64,000 nt of DNA from Alteromonas stellipolaris (lineage in GTDB: Bacteria > Pseudomonadota > Gammaproteobacteria > Enterobacterales > Alteromonadaceae): positions 3,410,001-3,474,000 of the forward strand of contig NZ_CP013926.1 in the NCBI RefSeq assembly GCF_001562115.1, written 5' to 3'. Positions within the stretch are counted from its first letter, which is position 1, and every line of letters begins with the position of its first letter. A program made the position numbers and the translations under genes. This document shows, in pieces, positions 35,707 to 43,446 of this stretch. Below the pieces are notes generated by a model that was not told the DNA's origin, did no database searches, and saw nothing but the letters and a program-made list of their open reading frames with translations.

Positions 35707-36150
35707 CTCGTCTGTTTGCGAAGCGTAATGATTCTGCATTAACCATGCATAAGCGGAAGTAAAGGCAGGCTCTTGAAACTGCTTTAAACCTGTTTCTGCA
35801 AAAGGCACTGCAATTGGGTTTCGGCGTAAAGATTCTTTAATATCAGTTGGGCTATATACAACAACATCTAACCCTTCAATTAATTCAATAGCCGCTTCTA
35901 ATTTAAAGCCAATAGCGCTGCCAGCAAATTTACCTTTGCTTTGACGCTGACGGATTATTACAGCATCAATTTTGTAGTCGGCAACAAGTTTAGCGAAAGT
36001 ACTTTGAAAACTTTTTAAACCTTTAGCACTACTATCGGCTAACGTTAACCGACGCGTACGGCAGTCGGGCACATGAAACAAACCATCTATCAGCGACAAC
36101 AGACATACATTCGCTTCATTACCTTTTAAATCTACACCACAGACTTTCAT
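35704..36150 (-). CDS. DUF3010 family protein
   Basis: 148 residues. The N-terminus MKVCGVDLKGNEANVCLLSLIDG has an RNase H/RuvC-like first strand (VDLKG), and the middle YKIDAVIIRQRQSKGKFAGSAIGFKLEAAIELIEGLDVVVYSPTDIKESLRRNPI fits the DUF3010 family. No catalytic assignment is established. Cytoplasmic, single gene. Stop codon lies within a REP-like palindrome. Confidence 0.82.
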   Translation of the reverse strand: MKVCGVDLKGNEANVCLLSLIDGLFHVPDCRTRRLTLADSSAKGLKSFQSTFAKLVADYKIDAVIIRQRQSKGKFAGSAIGFKLEAAIELIEGLDVVVYSPTDIKESLRRNPIAVPFAETGLKQFQEPAFTSAYAWLMQNHYASQTDE

Positions 36151-36295
36151 ATCAATTCCTATTCACATTTATAAATCATTATAACGTGTTTCACTGATGA
36201 TATTTACCCACACTCAATTTTCTTTGGCTACTCAATATTTGTTTTTCCCAGAAATAGTGTCGAAAAATAGCAAGAAACAGGGAGAAATAGCAGGA

Positions 36296-36347
36296 AATAG
36301 GATCAGCGTGCCTTTATATCAATAAAGTACACTGACCCCATTATTTA
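36296..36347. repeat. REP-like palindrome, copy 7
   Basis: Left arm ATAGGATCAGCGTGC and right arm GTACACTGACCCCATTATTTA. It lies between the divergent DUF3010 and MFS genes, so not every copy is at a 3' end. A short GAAATAG direct repeat precedes it (36285-36300). Confidence 0.75.
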
Positions 36348-36466
36348 TATTTTCAAAAATCACAAAAGTGTTTTGTTATTAACGCTGTTTTTCACAAACA
36401 AATTTATCGTCACACTGTGTGCACTTAAATAACAGCTCTTTTGAGCCACTTTTGTGAGGATTAACA

Positions 36467-37648
36467 ATGCCTATTGCATTATTTGCGTTAACGTTAAGTG
36501 CGTTTGCTATTGGTACTACCGAATTTGTAATTGTGGGATTAGTACCCACGATAGCGTCAGATCTTGGCGTAACCCTACCCAGCGCGGGATTACTCGTCAG
36601 TCTTTATGCTGTTGGCGTGGCTGTTGGCGCCCCTGTATTAACCGCATTAACCGGTAAATGGAACAGAAAACATGTACTGCTAAGCCTTATGGCTTTGTTT
36701 GTTGCCGGTAATATTCTTGCCTGGCAGGCACCTAGTTACGAAAGCCTAATAGTGGCGCGTATCTTAACTGGCCTTGCCCATGGTGTGTTCTTTTCAATTG
36801 GCTCTACTATCGCCACCAGCTTGGTTGCTAAAGAGAAAGAAGCCAGTGCCATTGCCATTATGTTTACCGGCCTTACCGTAGCCTTGGTAACAGGTGTACC
36901 GCTTGGCACATGGATTGGACAAAGCTTTGGATGGAGAGCCACATTCTTAGTGGTATCTGCCCTAGGAACCATTGCGCTTATTGGCAGTGCGTTACTTGTG
37001 CCAAACAACTTAAAACAGAGTAAACCTGCTACGTTAAGCGAACAAATGAAAGTGTTGGTTCAGCCCCGTTTAGTATTGGTATACCTAATGACCATTCTAG
37101 GTTACGGCGGCACCTTTACCGCGTTTACTTACCTTGCGCCTATTTTGCAACAAGAATCAGGGTTTGCTCCTTCTGCGATCAGCTTGATTATGCTGGTTTA
37201 CGGTGTCTCGGTTGCCGTTGGAAACATATATGGCGGTAAATTAGCTGATAAAAAAGGCCCTATTCGCGCGCTCACTATTATCTTCAGCGCACTGGCCATT
37301 ATTTTATTCGCCCTAACCTTCACCATGGGTCACAAAATTGCGGCAGTAATTACTATTCTAGTGTGGGGGGCGTTTGCATTTGGAAACGTACCTGGCCTTC
37401 AAGTATATGTTGTGCAGCTTGCTGAAAAATTCACACCAAATGCGGTAGATGTTGCTTCAGGGCTAAACATTGCAGCATTCAACATTGGTATTGCGTTAGG
37501 TTCAATTGTTGGCGGTGCCATTGTTGAGGGCATGCAACTGTCTGACACAGCTTGGATAGGCGCTGCTATTTCTGTGTCTGCGTTAGTGGTAACAAGGTAC
37601 AGCGGTTACTTAGATAAACGTGATGCTTCCGCTACGATAAATGCGTAA
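36467..37648 (+). CDS. MFS efflux transporter (AraJ/PbuE type)
   Basis: 393 residues, 12 hydrophobic segments. GAGGA lies 7 bases before ATG. Signatures: ALFALTLSAFAIGTTEFVIVGLVPTIASDLGV and LSLMALFVAGNILAW, GLAHGVFFSIGSTIA, typical of the DHA1 drug/sugar/purine efflux group. First gene of an operon with a luciferase-like oxidoreductase (start 11 bases after its stop) and an aldo/keto reductase, so it may export a compound made or detoxified by these enzymes. Confidence 0.88.
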   Translation: MPIALFALTLSAFAIGTTEFVIVGLVPTIASDLGVTLPSAGLLVSLYAVGVAVGAPVLTALTGKWNRKHVLLSLMALFVAGNILAWQAPSYESLIVARILTGLAHGVFFSIGSTIATSLVAKEKEASAIAIMFTGLTVALVTGVPLGTWIGQSFGWRATFLVVSALGTIALIGSALLVPNNLKQSKPATLSEQMKVLVQPRLVLVYLMTILGYGGTFTAFTYLAPILQQESGFAPSAISLIMLVYGVSVAVGNIYGGKLADKKGPIRALTIIFSALAIILFALTFTMGHKIAAVITILVWGAFAFGNVPGLQVYVVQLAEKFTPNAVDVASGLNIAAFNIGIALGSIVGGAIVEGMQLSDTAWIGAAISVSALVVTRYSGYLDKRDASATINA

Positions 37649-37658
37649 GGGCGCCATT

Positions 37659-38591
37659 ATGACTACCAACACGTTTGATAAACTAGCAGCGCACAACTTT
37701 TCAGTAGGCGTAGAACTTCCACTAGATAACGACTGGGCATATTTTGATGCTACAAAAGGTACGCCGTTTGGCGTACCTGATTTAACTCAACATCACAGTC
37801 GTATCCAATTGGCAGACAAATTAGGTTTTAAGGTAGCTTGGGTGCGCGATGTGCCTATATATGACCCAAACTTTGGCGATGCCGCACAAGTTTTTGAAAC
37901 CTTCACTTACCTTGGCTATCTCGCAGGTATTACTGACAATATTTTACTGGGTACAGCGGCCGTCGTACTGCCCTTACGCCAACCCTGGTTAGTAAAGAAA
38001 GCCGCGGCGAGCGTACAGAAGCTTAGTGGTAACCGGCTTATTCTTGGCGTGGCAAGTGGCGACCGCCCCGTTGAATATCCGCTCTTTGGTGTCGACTTTA
38101 ACACCCGGGGTGAGCAATTTAGGCAGTCGCTCGACATTGTAAAACACGGCAATGCGCAATTAACCAATGGTATGGCAGTACTTCCTAAATCGCAGCCTGA
38201 GTCATTGCCTGAATTATTCGATACGCCGCTTTACGTTGCTGGGCTTGCACAGCAAAGCCCGCAGTGGGTTGGGGAAAACATGGACGGTTGGCTCGCCTAC
38301 CCAGGTACTCCAAACGATCATATAAAACGCGTAGCCTTATGGCGGGAAGTTGCAGGCAATAAACCTTACGTTAGCTTTATCCACCTTAACTTGGTTGAAG
38401 ACGACGAAGCACCGATAAAACGCCACCGATTCGGGGTTGAAACTGGCGTAAACGGGCTTATCAAAGAACTTAAGGCAATGAAAAGCGCGGGCGTTAACCA
38501 TATTGGCCTTCACTTCAGGCGAAATACTCGACCGGTTGAAGACGCAATGCAGCGAATTGCTGAGCACGTGCTACCGCATTTTCATTGGTAA
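37659..38591 (+). CDS. LLM-class (luciferase-like) flavin oxidoreductase
   Basis: 310 residues from ATG 37659, preceded by AAGGG at 7 bases; the frame opens 18 bases earlier within the MFS gene. TIM-barrel LLM features: FSVGVELPL, QLADKLGFKVAWVRDVPIYDPNFGDAAQVFETFTYLGYLAGITDNILLGTAAVVLPLRQPWLVKKAAASVQKLSGNRLILGVASGDRPVEYPLFGVDF. Probably FMN-dependent and NAD(P)H-linked; substrate unknown. Middle gene of the MFS-LLM-AKR operon. Confidence 0.87.
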   Translation: MTTNTFDKLAAHNFSVGVELPLDNDWAYFDATKGTPFGVPDLTQHHSRIQLADKLGFKVAWVRDVPIYDPNFGDAAQVFETFTYLGYLAGITDNILLGTAAVVLPLRQPWLVKKAAASVQKLSGNRLILGVASGDRPVEYPLFGVDFNTRGEQFRQSLDIVKHGNAQLTNGMAVLPKSQPESLPELFDTPLYVAGLAQQSPQWVGENMDGWLAYPGTPNDHIKRVALWREVAGNKPYVSFIHLNLVEDDEAPIKRHRFGVETGVNGLIKELKAMKSAGVNHIGLHFRRNTRPVEDAMQRIAEHVLPHFHW

Positions 38592-38613
38592 CGGAAATTA
38601 ACAAGGAGACATC

Positions 38614-39438
38614 ATGCCTAACGTAAATCAGTCGCAGACTAAAATTCCTTCTCTGGGAGTAGGCACATTTCGTTTAAAAGACGAAGAAGCGTATAACAGC
38701 GTGACGATGGCGCTAGAAGTAGGTTTCCGCCACATTGATACCGCACAAATTTATGGCAATGAAGAAGCCGTGGGCCGAGCTATTAAAGACAGTGCCGTAG
38801 CACGTGAAGATTTATACGTTACCACCAAAGTGTGGAACGATAAGCTAAACAAAGCGAGCTTTATTGACAGTGTAAAAGAAAGCTTGGCGAAACTTCAGCT
38901 AGATTACGTAGACCTACTGCTTATTCACTGGCCGTCACCAGAAAACGGTGAAAGCATGGAAGAATACTTAGGTGAGCTACTAAAAGTAAAAGAGTTAGGC
39001 CTTACCAATGAAATCGGTGTTTCTAACTTTACAGTGGCTCAAGTTGAACAAGCCGTAGGTATTTTAGGTGAAGGTGTTATTGCCACTAACCAAGTTGAAG
39101 TTCATCCTTATCTGACCAATGATAAAGTGCGCGCTGTGTGTGACAAGCATGGCATTGTTGTTACCGGCTACATGCCATTTGCTGTAGGCAAAGTGTTAAA
39201 AGACGACACCATTGTTGCCATTGCAGAGAAACATGGGGTGAGCGCAGCTGAAGTGGTAGTCGCTTGGGAGCTTGCCAACGGTCTTGTCACTATTCCATCG
39301 TCTACCAAGCGTAAGAATTTAGAAACCAATTTCAAAGCACTTAACTTAACACTTGATGCACAAGACATTGCAAAAATTGACGCACTAGACTGCGGCGACC
39401 GTCAAGCTACTCCTGATTTTGCCCCTGAGTGGGATTAG
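38614..39438 (+). CDS. dkgB: aldo/keto reductase, DkgB-like
   Basis: 274 residues. RBS AAGGAG 7 bases before ATG. AKR signatures: GTFRLKDEEAYNSVTMALEVGFRHIDTAQIYGNEEAVGRAI (catalytic Asp and Tyr), TTKVWNDKL (Lys), YVDLLLIHWP, EIGVSNFTVAQVEQA, VEVHPYL, IPSSTKRKNLETNFKALNL (NADPH binding). The length and motifs match DkgB, a 2,5-diketo-D-gluconate/methylglyoxal reductase. Third gene of the operon; a remnant of an alcohol dehydrogenase follows almost immediately. Confidence 0.88.
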   Translation: MPNVNQSQTKIPSLGVGTFRLKDEEAYNSVTMALEVGFRHIDTAQIYGNEEAVGRAIKDSAVAREDLYVTTKVWNDKLNKASFIDSVKESLAKLQLDYVDLLLIHWPSPENGESMEEYLGELLKVKELGLTNEIGVSNFTVAQVEQAVGILGEGVIATNQVEVHPYLTNDKVRAVCDKHGIVVTGYMPFAVGKVLKDDTIVAIAEKHGVSAAEVVVAWELANGLVTIPSSTKRKNLETNFKALNLTLDAQDIAKIDALDCGDRQATPDFAPEWD

Positions 39439-39441
39439 AAG

Positions 39442-39562
39442 GCGTTATGCAAGCGAAGGTTTAGTGGTAAAAACACCCCAAGTTTTTGCTTTTGAAAACC
39501 TTAACGACGCGCTTCGTTATTCTAAAGAAGCTAAACAAAAAGCAGTGGTGACTGTTACCTAA
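39442..39562 (+). pseudogene. C-terminal remnant of an MDR alcohol dehydrogenase
   Basis: Directly after the AKR stop, a frame without a start codon encodes YASEGLVVKTPQVF and then AFENLNDALRY ... AVVTVT before TAA at 39560-39562. The pattern VKTPQVFAFENLNDALRY...KAVVTV is how zinc alcohol dehydrogenases of the MDR family end. The rest of that gene is missing, so an internal deletion joined its tail to the AKR gene. It was probably the operon's fourth gene. Confidence 0.65.
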
Positions 39563-39623
39563 ATAAATGGGAGGCAGAGTATTTTTCTAAGGAAATAGAT
39601 AAAATGTACTCTGCCCCTTTATT
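39560..39623. repeat. REP-like palindrome, copy 8
   Basis: TAAATAAATGGGAGGCAGAGTATT ends with arm GTACTCTGCCCCTTTATT. The outer TAA is the stop codon of the upstream dehydrogenase remnant. From here to 39849 nothing else is recognised except the DUF1328 upstream region. Confidence 0.8.
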
Positions 39624-39849
39624 CGAGAAATATTTACAGCTTTATTCGGTAAAATAGTCATCCTCTCTAGCCGTTACATATATTACGGCGCAAAAAACGC
39701 ACTCTCTTTTCTGGGTAAAACCAAGCTACAAGCCCTATTTTGTCTGCATTTTAGAAAATATCTTAACGATATTTTCGAAGTAGGCCTACGGTTTGCAACT
39801 TACAACTTAAGTATTAATCACATTAACTCACAAACTGAAGGGATACATT

Positions 39850-40017
39850 ATGTTACGTTGGGCTTTAATATTTTTAGTAGTTGCATTAGTTGCAGCAGTA
39901 TTAGGATTTGGTGGAATTGCTGGTTCTGCAGCGGGTATCGCCAAAATTATATTTGGTATTTTTGTCATTCTACTGATCATTTCAATTGTGATGAACATGG
40001 TCAGGGGCAAAAGGTAG
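39850..40017 (+). CDS. DUF1328 small membrane protein (YtjA-like)
   Basis: 55 residues, with GAAGGG 7 bases before ATG. Sequence begins [20 protein letters not shown], then [20 protein letters not shown] and a basic end (MVRGKR): two hydrophobic segments with a Gly-rich turn, the full DUF1328 family pattern. Such proteins sit in the inner membrane and are commonly stress induced, but have no defined role. Too short to appear in usual ORF lists. A terminator follows. Confidence 0.9.
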   Translation: MLRWALIFLVVALVAAVLGFGGIAGSAAGIAKIIFGIFVILLIISIVMNMVRGKR

Positions 40018-40068
40018 CCAACCACCAATGTAAAAATTGGTTTTAGGGCTTGTAGTAAGTCTGAATTA

Positions 40069-40107
40069 AACAGCTATTAGTCATTTGATTAATGGCTGTT
40101 TTTTTTA
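40069..40107 (+). terminator. intrinsic terminator after DUF1328 gene
   Basis: ACAGCTATTA-N6-TAATGGCTGT (one G-T pair) followed by TTTTTTTT; a strong intrinsic terminator. Confidence 0.85.
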
Positions 40108-40144
40108 GCTTTTTGCTTCATCAATGAAATTAATGGAGAACGTT

Positions 40145-40390
40145 ATGAGTAATAAACAACTAATTACGAACGTAGGTATCGGACTTGCCGCTGCATCCGC
40201 AGGCATTCTAGCAAGAAAAACGTTACAAAAGTCGTGGGAGAAGGTGACCAATGAACCAGCTCCAAAAGACAAAGGAAGTGAAGATACAGACCTTAAAGAG
40301 GCCGTCACTTGGGCAGTAGTGTCCGGCATTGGCGCCGGTATTGCTAGAATGGCGGTGCAATATGCGCTGGATAAACGTAAATCTAAATAG
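40145..40390 (+). CDS. DUF4235 small protein
   Basis: 81 residues from ATG 40145, which has GGAGA at 5 bases; the frame opens 21 bases earlier. MSNKQLITNVGIGLAAASAGILARK forms a hydrophobic N-terminal helix, then a charged linker (EPAPKDKGSEDTDLKEA) and VTWAVVSGIGAGIARMAVQYALDKRKSK, the DUF4235 family pattern. Probably inner-membrane associated. The DUF1328 gene lies just upstream; both are typical envelope-stress neighbours. Function unknown. Confidence 0.8.
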   Translation: MSNKQLITNVGIGLAAASAGILARKTLQKSWEKVTNEPAPKDKGSEDTDLKEAVTWAVVSGIGAGIARMAVQYALDKRKSK

Positions 40391-40447
40391 CGTTTACGAA
40401 TTGATATCTCTTATGAACATCTGCATTTATAAGAGGTATCAAATCGC

Positions 40448-40553
40448 TGGCTGAGTACGTAAAACCTGGCTGAGTACGTAAAACTAAATACATTGGGCTG
40501 AGTACATTAGACTAAGTATATTAGGCTGAGTATATTAGGCTGAGAAGATTGGC
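40448..40553. repeat. degenerate 14-17-bp minisatellite
   Basis: Six related units: GGCTGAGTACGTAAAACCT, GGCTGAGTACGTAAAAC(TAAATACATT), GGCTGAGTACATTA, GACTAAGTATATTA, GGCTGAGTATATTA, GGCTGAGAAGATT. It lies in the 312-base gap after the DUF4235 gene. The rest of the gap (40570-40700) is a low-complexity CACTATTCAC-like stretch; no gene is seen. Confidence 0.75.
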
Positions 40554-40702
40554 GTAAGCATAACGGGCTAAGCCCAACAGTTTCTTTGCCGCTCTCATCT
40601 TTCTATTGATACACGAGTAGAAATAACACTCTGCGTTTCTCTTCACTACTTTCATTACACTATTCACGCTTAACTATTCACCATTCACTATTTCCCACTT
40701 AG

Positions 40703-42040
40703 TTATTTACGCTGGACTTTGTTTATCTCCCTTCTGGTATAAAAAAACGCAATAATAGCGCTTAAAATAACGACGGTAACAATGGTGTAGAACATAGACA
40801 CCATGGGATAGCCCCACACTACAATCAGTACATAGTTTATTGAAGCGGGCACAACCAGTTGACGAGCAATGCCTAAATACATAGGAAACATGGGCTTTTG
40901 CATTGCCTGCAATATAGCCACACTTTGAAATAAAACCACGTAAGCGTAAAAAGCTAATGTATCAATTCTAAGGTAGGTTACACCTGTATTTTTAATTGCA
41001 CTGTCGCTGGTAAAAAGGCTCATTGCCAATGGCGATAAAAAATACATCACGGGAATAGACACTACCGCCATAAAGAAGCCGATTAACAACCCTTTGCGAT
41101 ACGTTTCACTAACGCGGTCGTAACGGTTAACGCCCATATTTTGACCCGCTATCGCCATTACCGCACTATTTAACCCTAAAGCTGGAAGCAACAACACTTG
41201 CTCTAGGCGCAGCCCAACGGTATACCCTGCTACATGTTCACTACCAAATTGACCAATAAGCGCAACGGTAATAAATCCACCTAATATGATGGTGAGCATA
41301 TTAAAGCTAGCGGGCAGTACTTGTTTAAGTAACGCCTGCCAGCGTTCTTTATCAAAGGCTGGCATAACCGATATGTTTAATCGCTTCATCAGCACACGGA
41401 ACAAGTAAAACGCAGTGGCAAACTTGATTACTACAGTGGCCAGCGCTATACCGCTTACCCCTAAATCGAGAAAGAAAGTAAAGAATGGGTTGAGCCCAAA
41501 ATTCGCGAAAAAACCAATCATGAGCGCGTTTCGGTTAGATTTTGTATCGCCTAGCGCCATTAGTGCACCCGCAGCACCGAAAGATAAAATGAAACCTACC
41601 GACCCTGCCAGCGTTACCCATAAGTACTCCATTGCAAGGGGTTCTATGTGAGATTCTGCGCCAAGCAACACAACAAGAGGCTGTGCAGCAAAGTAACCTA
41701 TCACACAAGACAATGCGCTAAAGGCGATGGCCAGGCCACTAACATTATCTAGCCATCCTTTTACTTCATGGGTCTCCCCTCTTCCGGCGCCCGGTGCGAT
41801 CATTGCCGATGCCCCAGTTTGAATGCCAATACCAATAGATAGCAATAAGAAGAAAACGCTAGATGCGATAGATAAACCGGCAAGTGCATTATCTGACAGA
41901 TAGCCAGCAAACCAAATATCAGTCAGGTTATACAATGTATTAAAAATCATGCCCGTTGATGCAGGGATAGCAAGCCGCACCATGTGGGCGATAATAGAGC
42001 CTTCCGTTAACGATGGTTCAGATTTGGTTACTTCTTGCAT
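40703..42040 (-). CDS. MATE-family efflux transporter
   Basis: 445 residues from ATG 42040 with GAGGA 7 bases before; the GTG just upstream is ignored. About 12 membrane segments in two halves. Motifs: IPASTGMIFNTLYNLTDIWFAGYLSDNALAGLSIASSVFFLLLSIGIGIQTGASAMIA and VLPASFNMLTIILGGFITVALIGQFGSEHVAGYTVGLRLEQVLLLPALGLNSAVMAIAGQNMG. MATE proteins export cationic drugs with Na+ or H+. Single gene, divergent from the Gfo/Idh/MocA gene. Confidence 0.9.
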   Translation of the reverse strand: MQEVTKSEPSLTEGSIIAHMVRLAIPASTGMIFNTLYNLTDIWFAGYLSDNALAGLSIASSVFFLLLSIGIGIQTGASAMIAPGAGRGETHEVKGWLDNVSGLAIAFSALSCVIGYFAAQPLVVLLGAESHIEPLAMEYLWVTLAGSVGFILSFGAAGALMALGDTKSNRNALMIGFFANFGLNPFFTFFLDLGVSGIALATVVIKFATAFYLFRVLMKRLNISVMPAFDKERWQALLKQVLPASFNMLTIILGGFITVALIGQFGSEHVAGYTVGLRLEQVLLLPALGLNSAVMAIAGQNMGVNRYDRVSETYRKGLLIGFFMAVVSIPVMYFLSPLAMSLFTSDSAIKNTGVTYLRIDTLAFYAYVVLFQSVAILQAMQKPMFPMYLGIARQLVVPASINYVLIVVWGYPMVSMFYTIVTVVILSAIIAFFYTRREINKVQRK

Positions 42041-42128
42041 CACGCTTCCTCGGCTACAACGAATACCCGCAACAACATACCGATTTTTAAGCCCACTGGA
42101 AAAGTTTTCTTGTGAGAAAGCGGTTAAG

Positions 42129-42177
42129 AGTGGAGTCAGGATAGTTTTAAAGGGTAATGCACTCTACCCTTTTACTT
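42129..42177. repeat. degenerate REP-like palindrome, copy 9
   Basis: TGGAGTCAGGATAG ... TGCACTCTACCCTTTTACTT. It retains the inverted-arm layout at lower match and lies between the divergent MATE and oxidoreductase genes. Confidence 0.5.
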
Positions 42178-42242
42178 CAAAGCTAGTTTACTGCACTGGT
42201 TTTCCCTATACTTTCGCAAACTGTTGAAAAAAGGAACAAGGA

Positions 42243-43292
42243 ATGTATCGATTTGGAATTGTGGGCGCCGGTATGATTGCAGATTTTCATGCTCAGGCCA
42301 TTAAAGCTATACCCAACGCACAGCTAACAGGAATTTATTCACGTTCAGTTGATAAAGCGAATACGTTCGCTCAAAAACACAATTGCACACCTTTTGACGA
42401 TTACACTTCTTTTATAAACTCTCCCGATATTGATGTGATTACTATCTGCACGCCCTCAGGTTTTCACTTAGAGCCTATAGCCGCTGCGGCAAAGGCCGGT
42501 AAACACATTATTTGCGAAAAGCCCCTTGAAGTTACCACTCAACGAGTGGATGAAATGATAACCGTATGCGCTGAAAACAATGTGATGTTGGCGGGCATTT
42601 TCCCCCGACGTTTCAATGCATCATCGCAACTACTAAAAGCGGCTTTAGACCAAGGGCGCTTTGGCAAGATTGCCATGGCCGATGCTTATATTAAATGGTG
42701 GCGTACTCAAGAATATTATGAAAGCGGCGCTTGGCGTGGAACTTGGAAGCTAGACGGCGGAGGCGCCTTGATGAACCAATCAATCCATACCATCGATTTA
42801 TTGCTTTATGTGATGGGCGACGTTAAATCCGTAAGGGCAGAAACGAGACTAGTTGCTCATAAGGGAATAGAAGTAGAAGATGTTGGCATAGCAATGGTGG
42901 AGTTTGAAAGTGGCGCATTGGGTGTAATTCAGGGCTCAACAGCGTGCTGGTCTAAAAACGGACACCCCGCAGAAATACAAATTACAGGCTCTCAGGGTTC
43001 TGTTTTCATGAGCGATGATAAATTCCGACTATGGGAATTTGCTAATGAAAGTGAGCATGACAATGAAATAAGGCAGCAATATGGCCTTGATGAGAGTGAA
43101 GCCGGAGCAGGAGCTGCCGACCCTTCAGCCATTGATTTTGTTTGGCACCAAAGAAATTTCGAAGATGTGTTGAAGGCACTTGAGAATGCCACTACCCCAT
43201 TGGTTGACGGTTTCGAAGGTCGCCGCTCTATTGCATTGCTTAACGCCATCTATCGCTCAGCGGCAAAAGGTGGTGAAAAAGAATTCGTTTAA
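42243..43292 (+). CDS. Gfo/Idh/MocA-family oxidoreductase
   Basis: 349 residues; AAGGA 6 bases before ATG. N-terminal Rossmann fold with FGIVGAGMIADFHAQAI, then the conserved TPSGFHLEPIAAAAKAGKHIICEKPLEV (EKP: the lysine is the family's catalytic base) and a C-terminal alpha/beta domain with ADAYIKWWRTQEYYESGAWRGTWKLDGGGALMNQSIHTIDLLLYVMG. NAD(P)-dependent dehydrogenase of sugars or inositol; substrate unknown. It stands alone. Confidence 0.9.
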   Translation: MYRFGIVGAGMIADFHAQAIKAIPNAQLTGIYSRSVDKANTFAQKHNCTPFDDYTSFINSPDIDVITICTPSGFHLEPIAAAAKAGKHIICEKPLEVTTQRVDEMITVCAENNVMLAGIFPRRFNASSQLLKAALDQGRFGKIAMADAYIKWWRTQEYYESGAWRGTWKLDGGGALMNQSIHTIDLLLYVMGDVKSVRAETRLVAHKGIEVEDVGIAMVEFESGALGVIQGSTACWSKNGHPAEIQITGSQGSVFMSDDKFRLWEFANESEHDNEIRQQYGLDESEAGAGAADPSAIDFVWHQRNFEDVLKALENATTPLVDGFEGRRSIALLNAIYRSAAKGGEKEFV

Positions 43293-43306
43293 ACCTCCTA
43301 TATATA

Positions 43307-43420
43307 GGAATGGGCTCAGAGTACTTTTATATAAATTAAGTACTCTGACCTTACAATGCTGCCCTCTTCAATTCCAAACGGAGACTGATTGACGAAGTAA
43401 TTGCAGGAACGTACTCTGAC
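43307..43420. repeat. REP-like palindrome, copy 10, plus a solo arm
   Basis: ATGGGCTCAGAGTAC ... GTACTCTGACCTTAC at 43310-43355; a lone right arm GTACTCTGAC follows at 43411-43420. Both lie between the oxidoreductase gene and the serine hydrolase gene. Confidence 0.75.
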
Positions 43421-43446
43421 GTATCAACACGTAATGGAATACTTAG

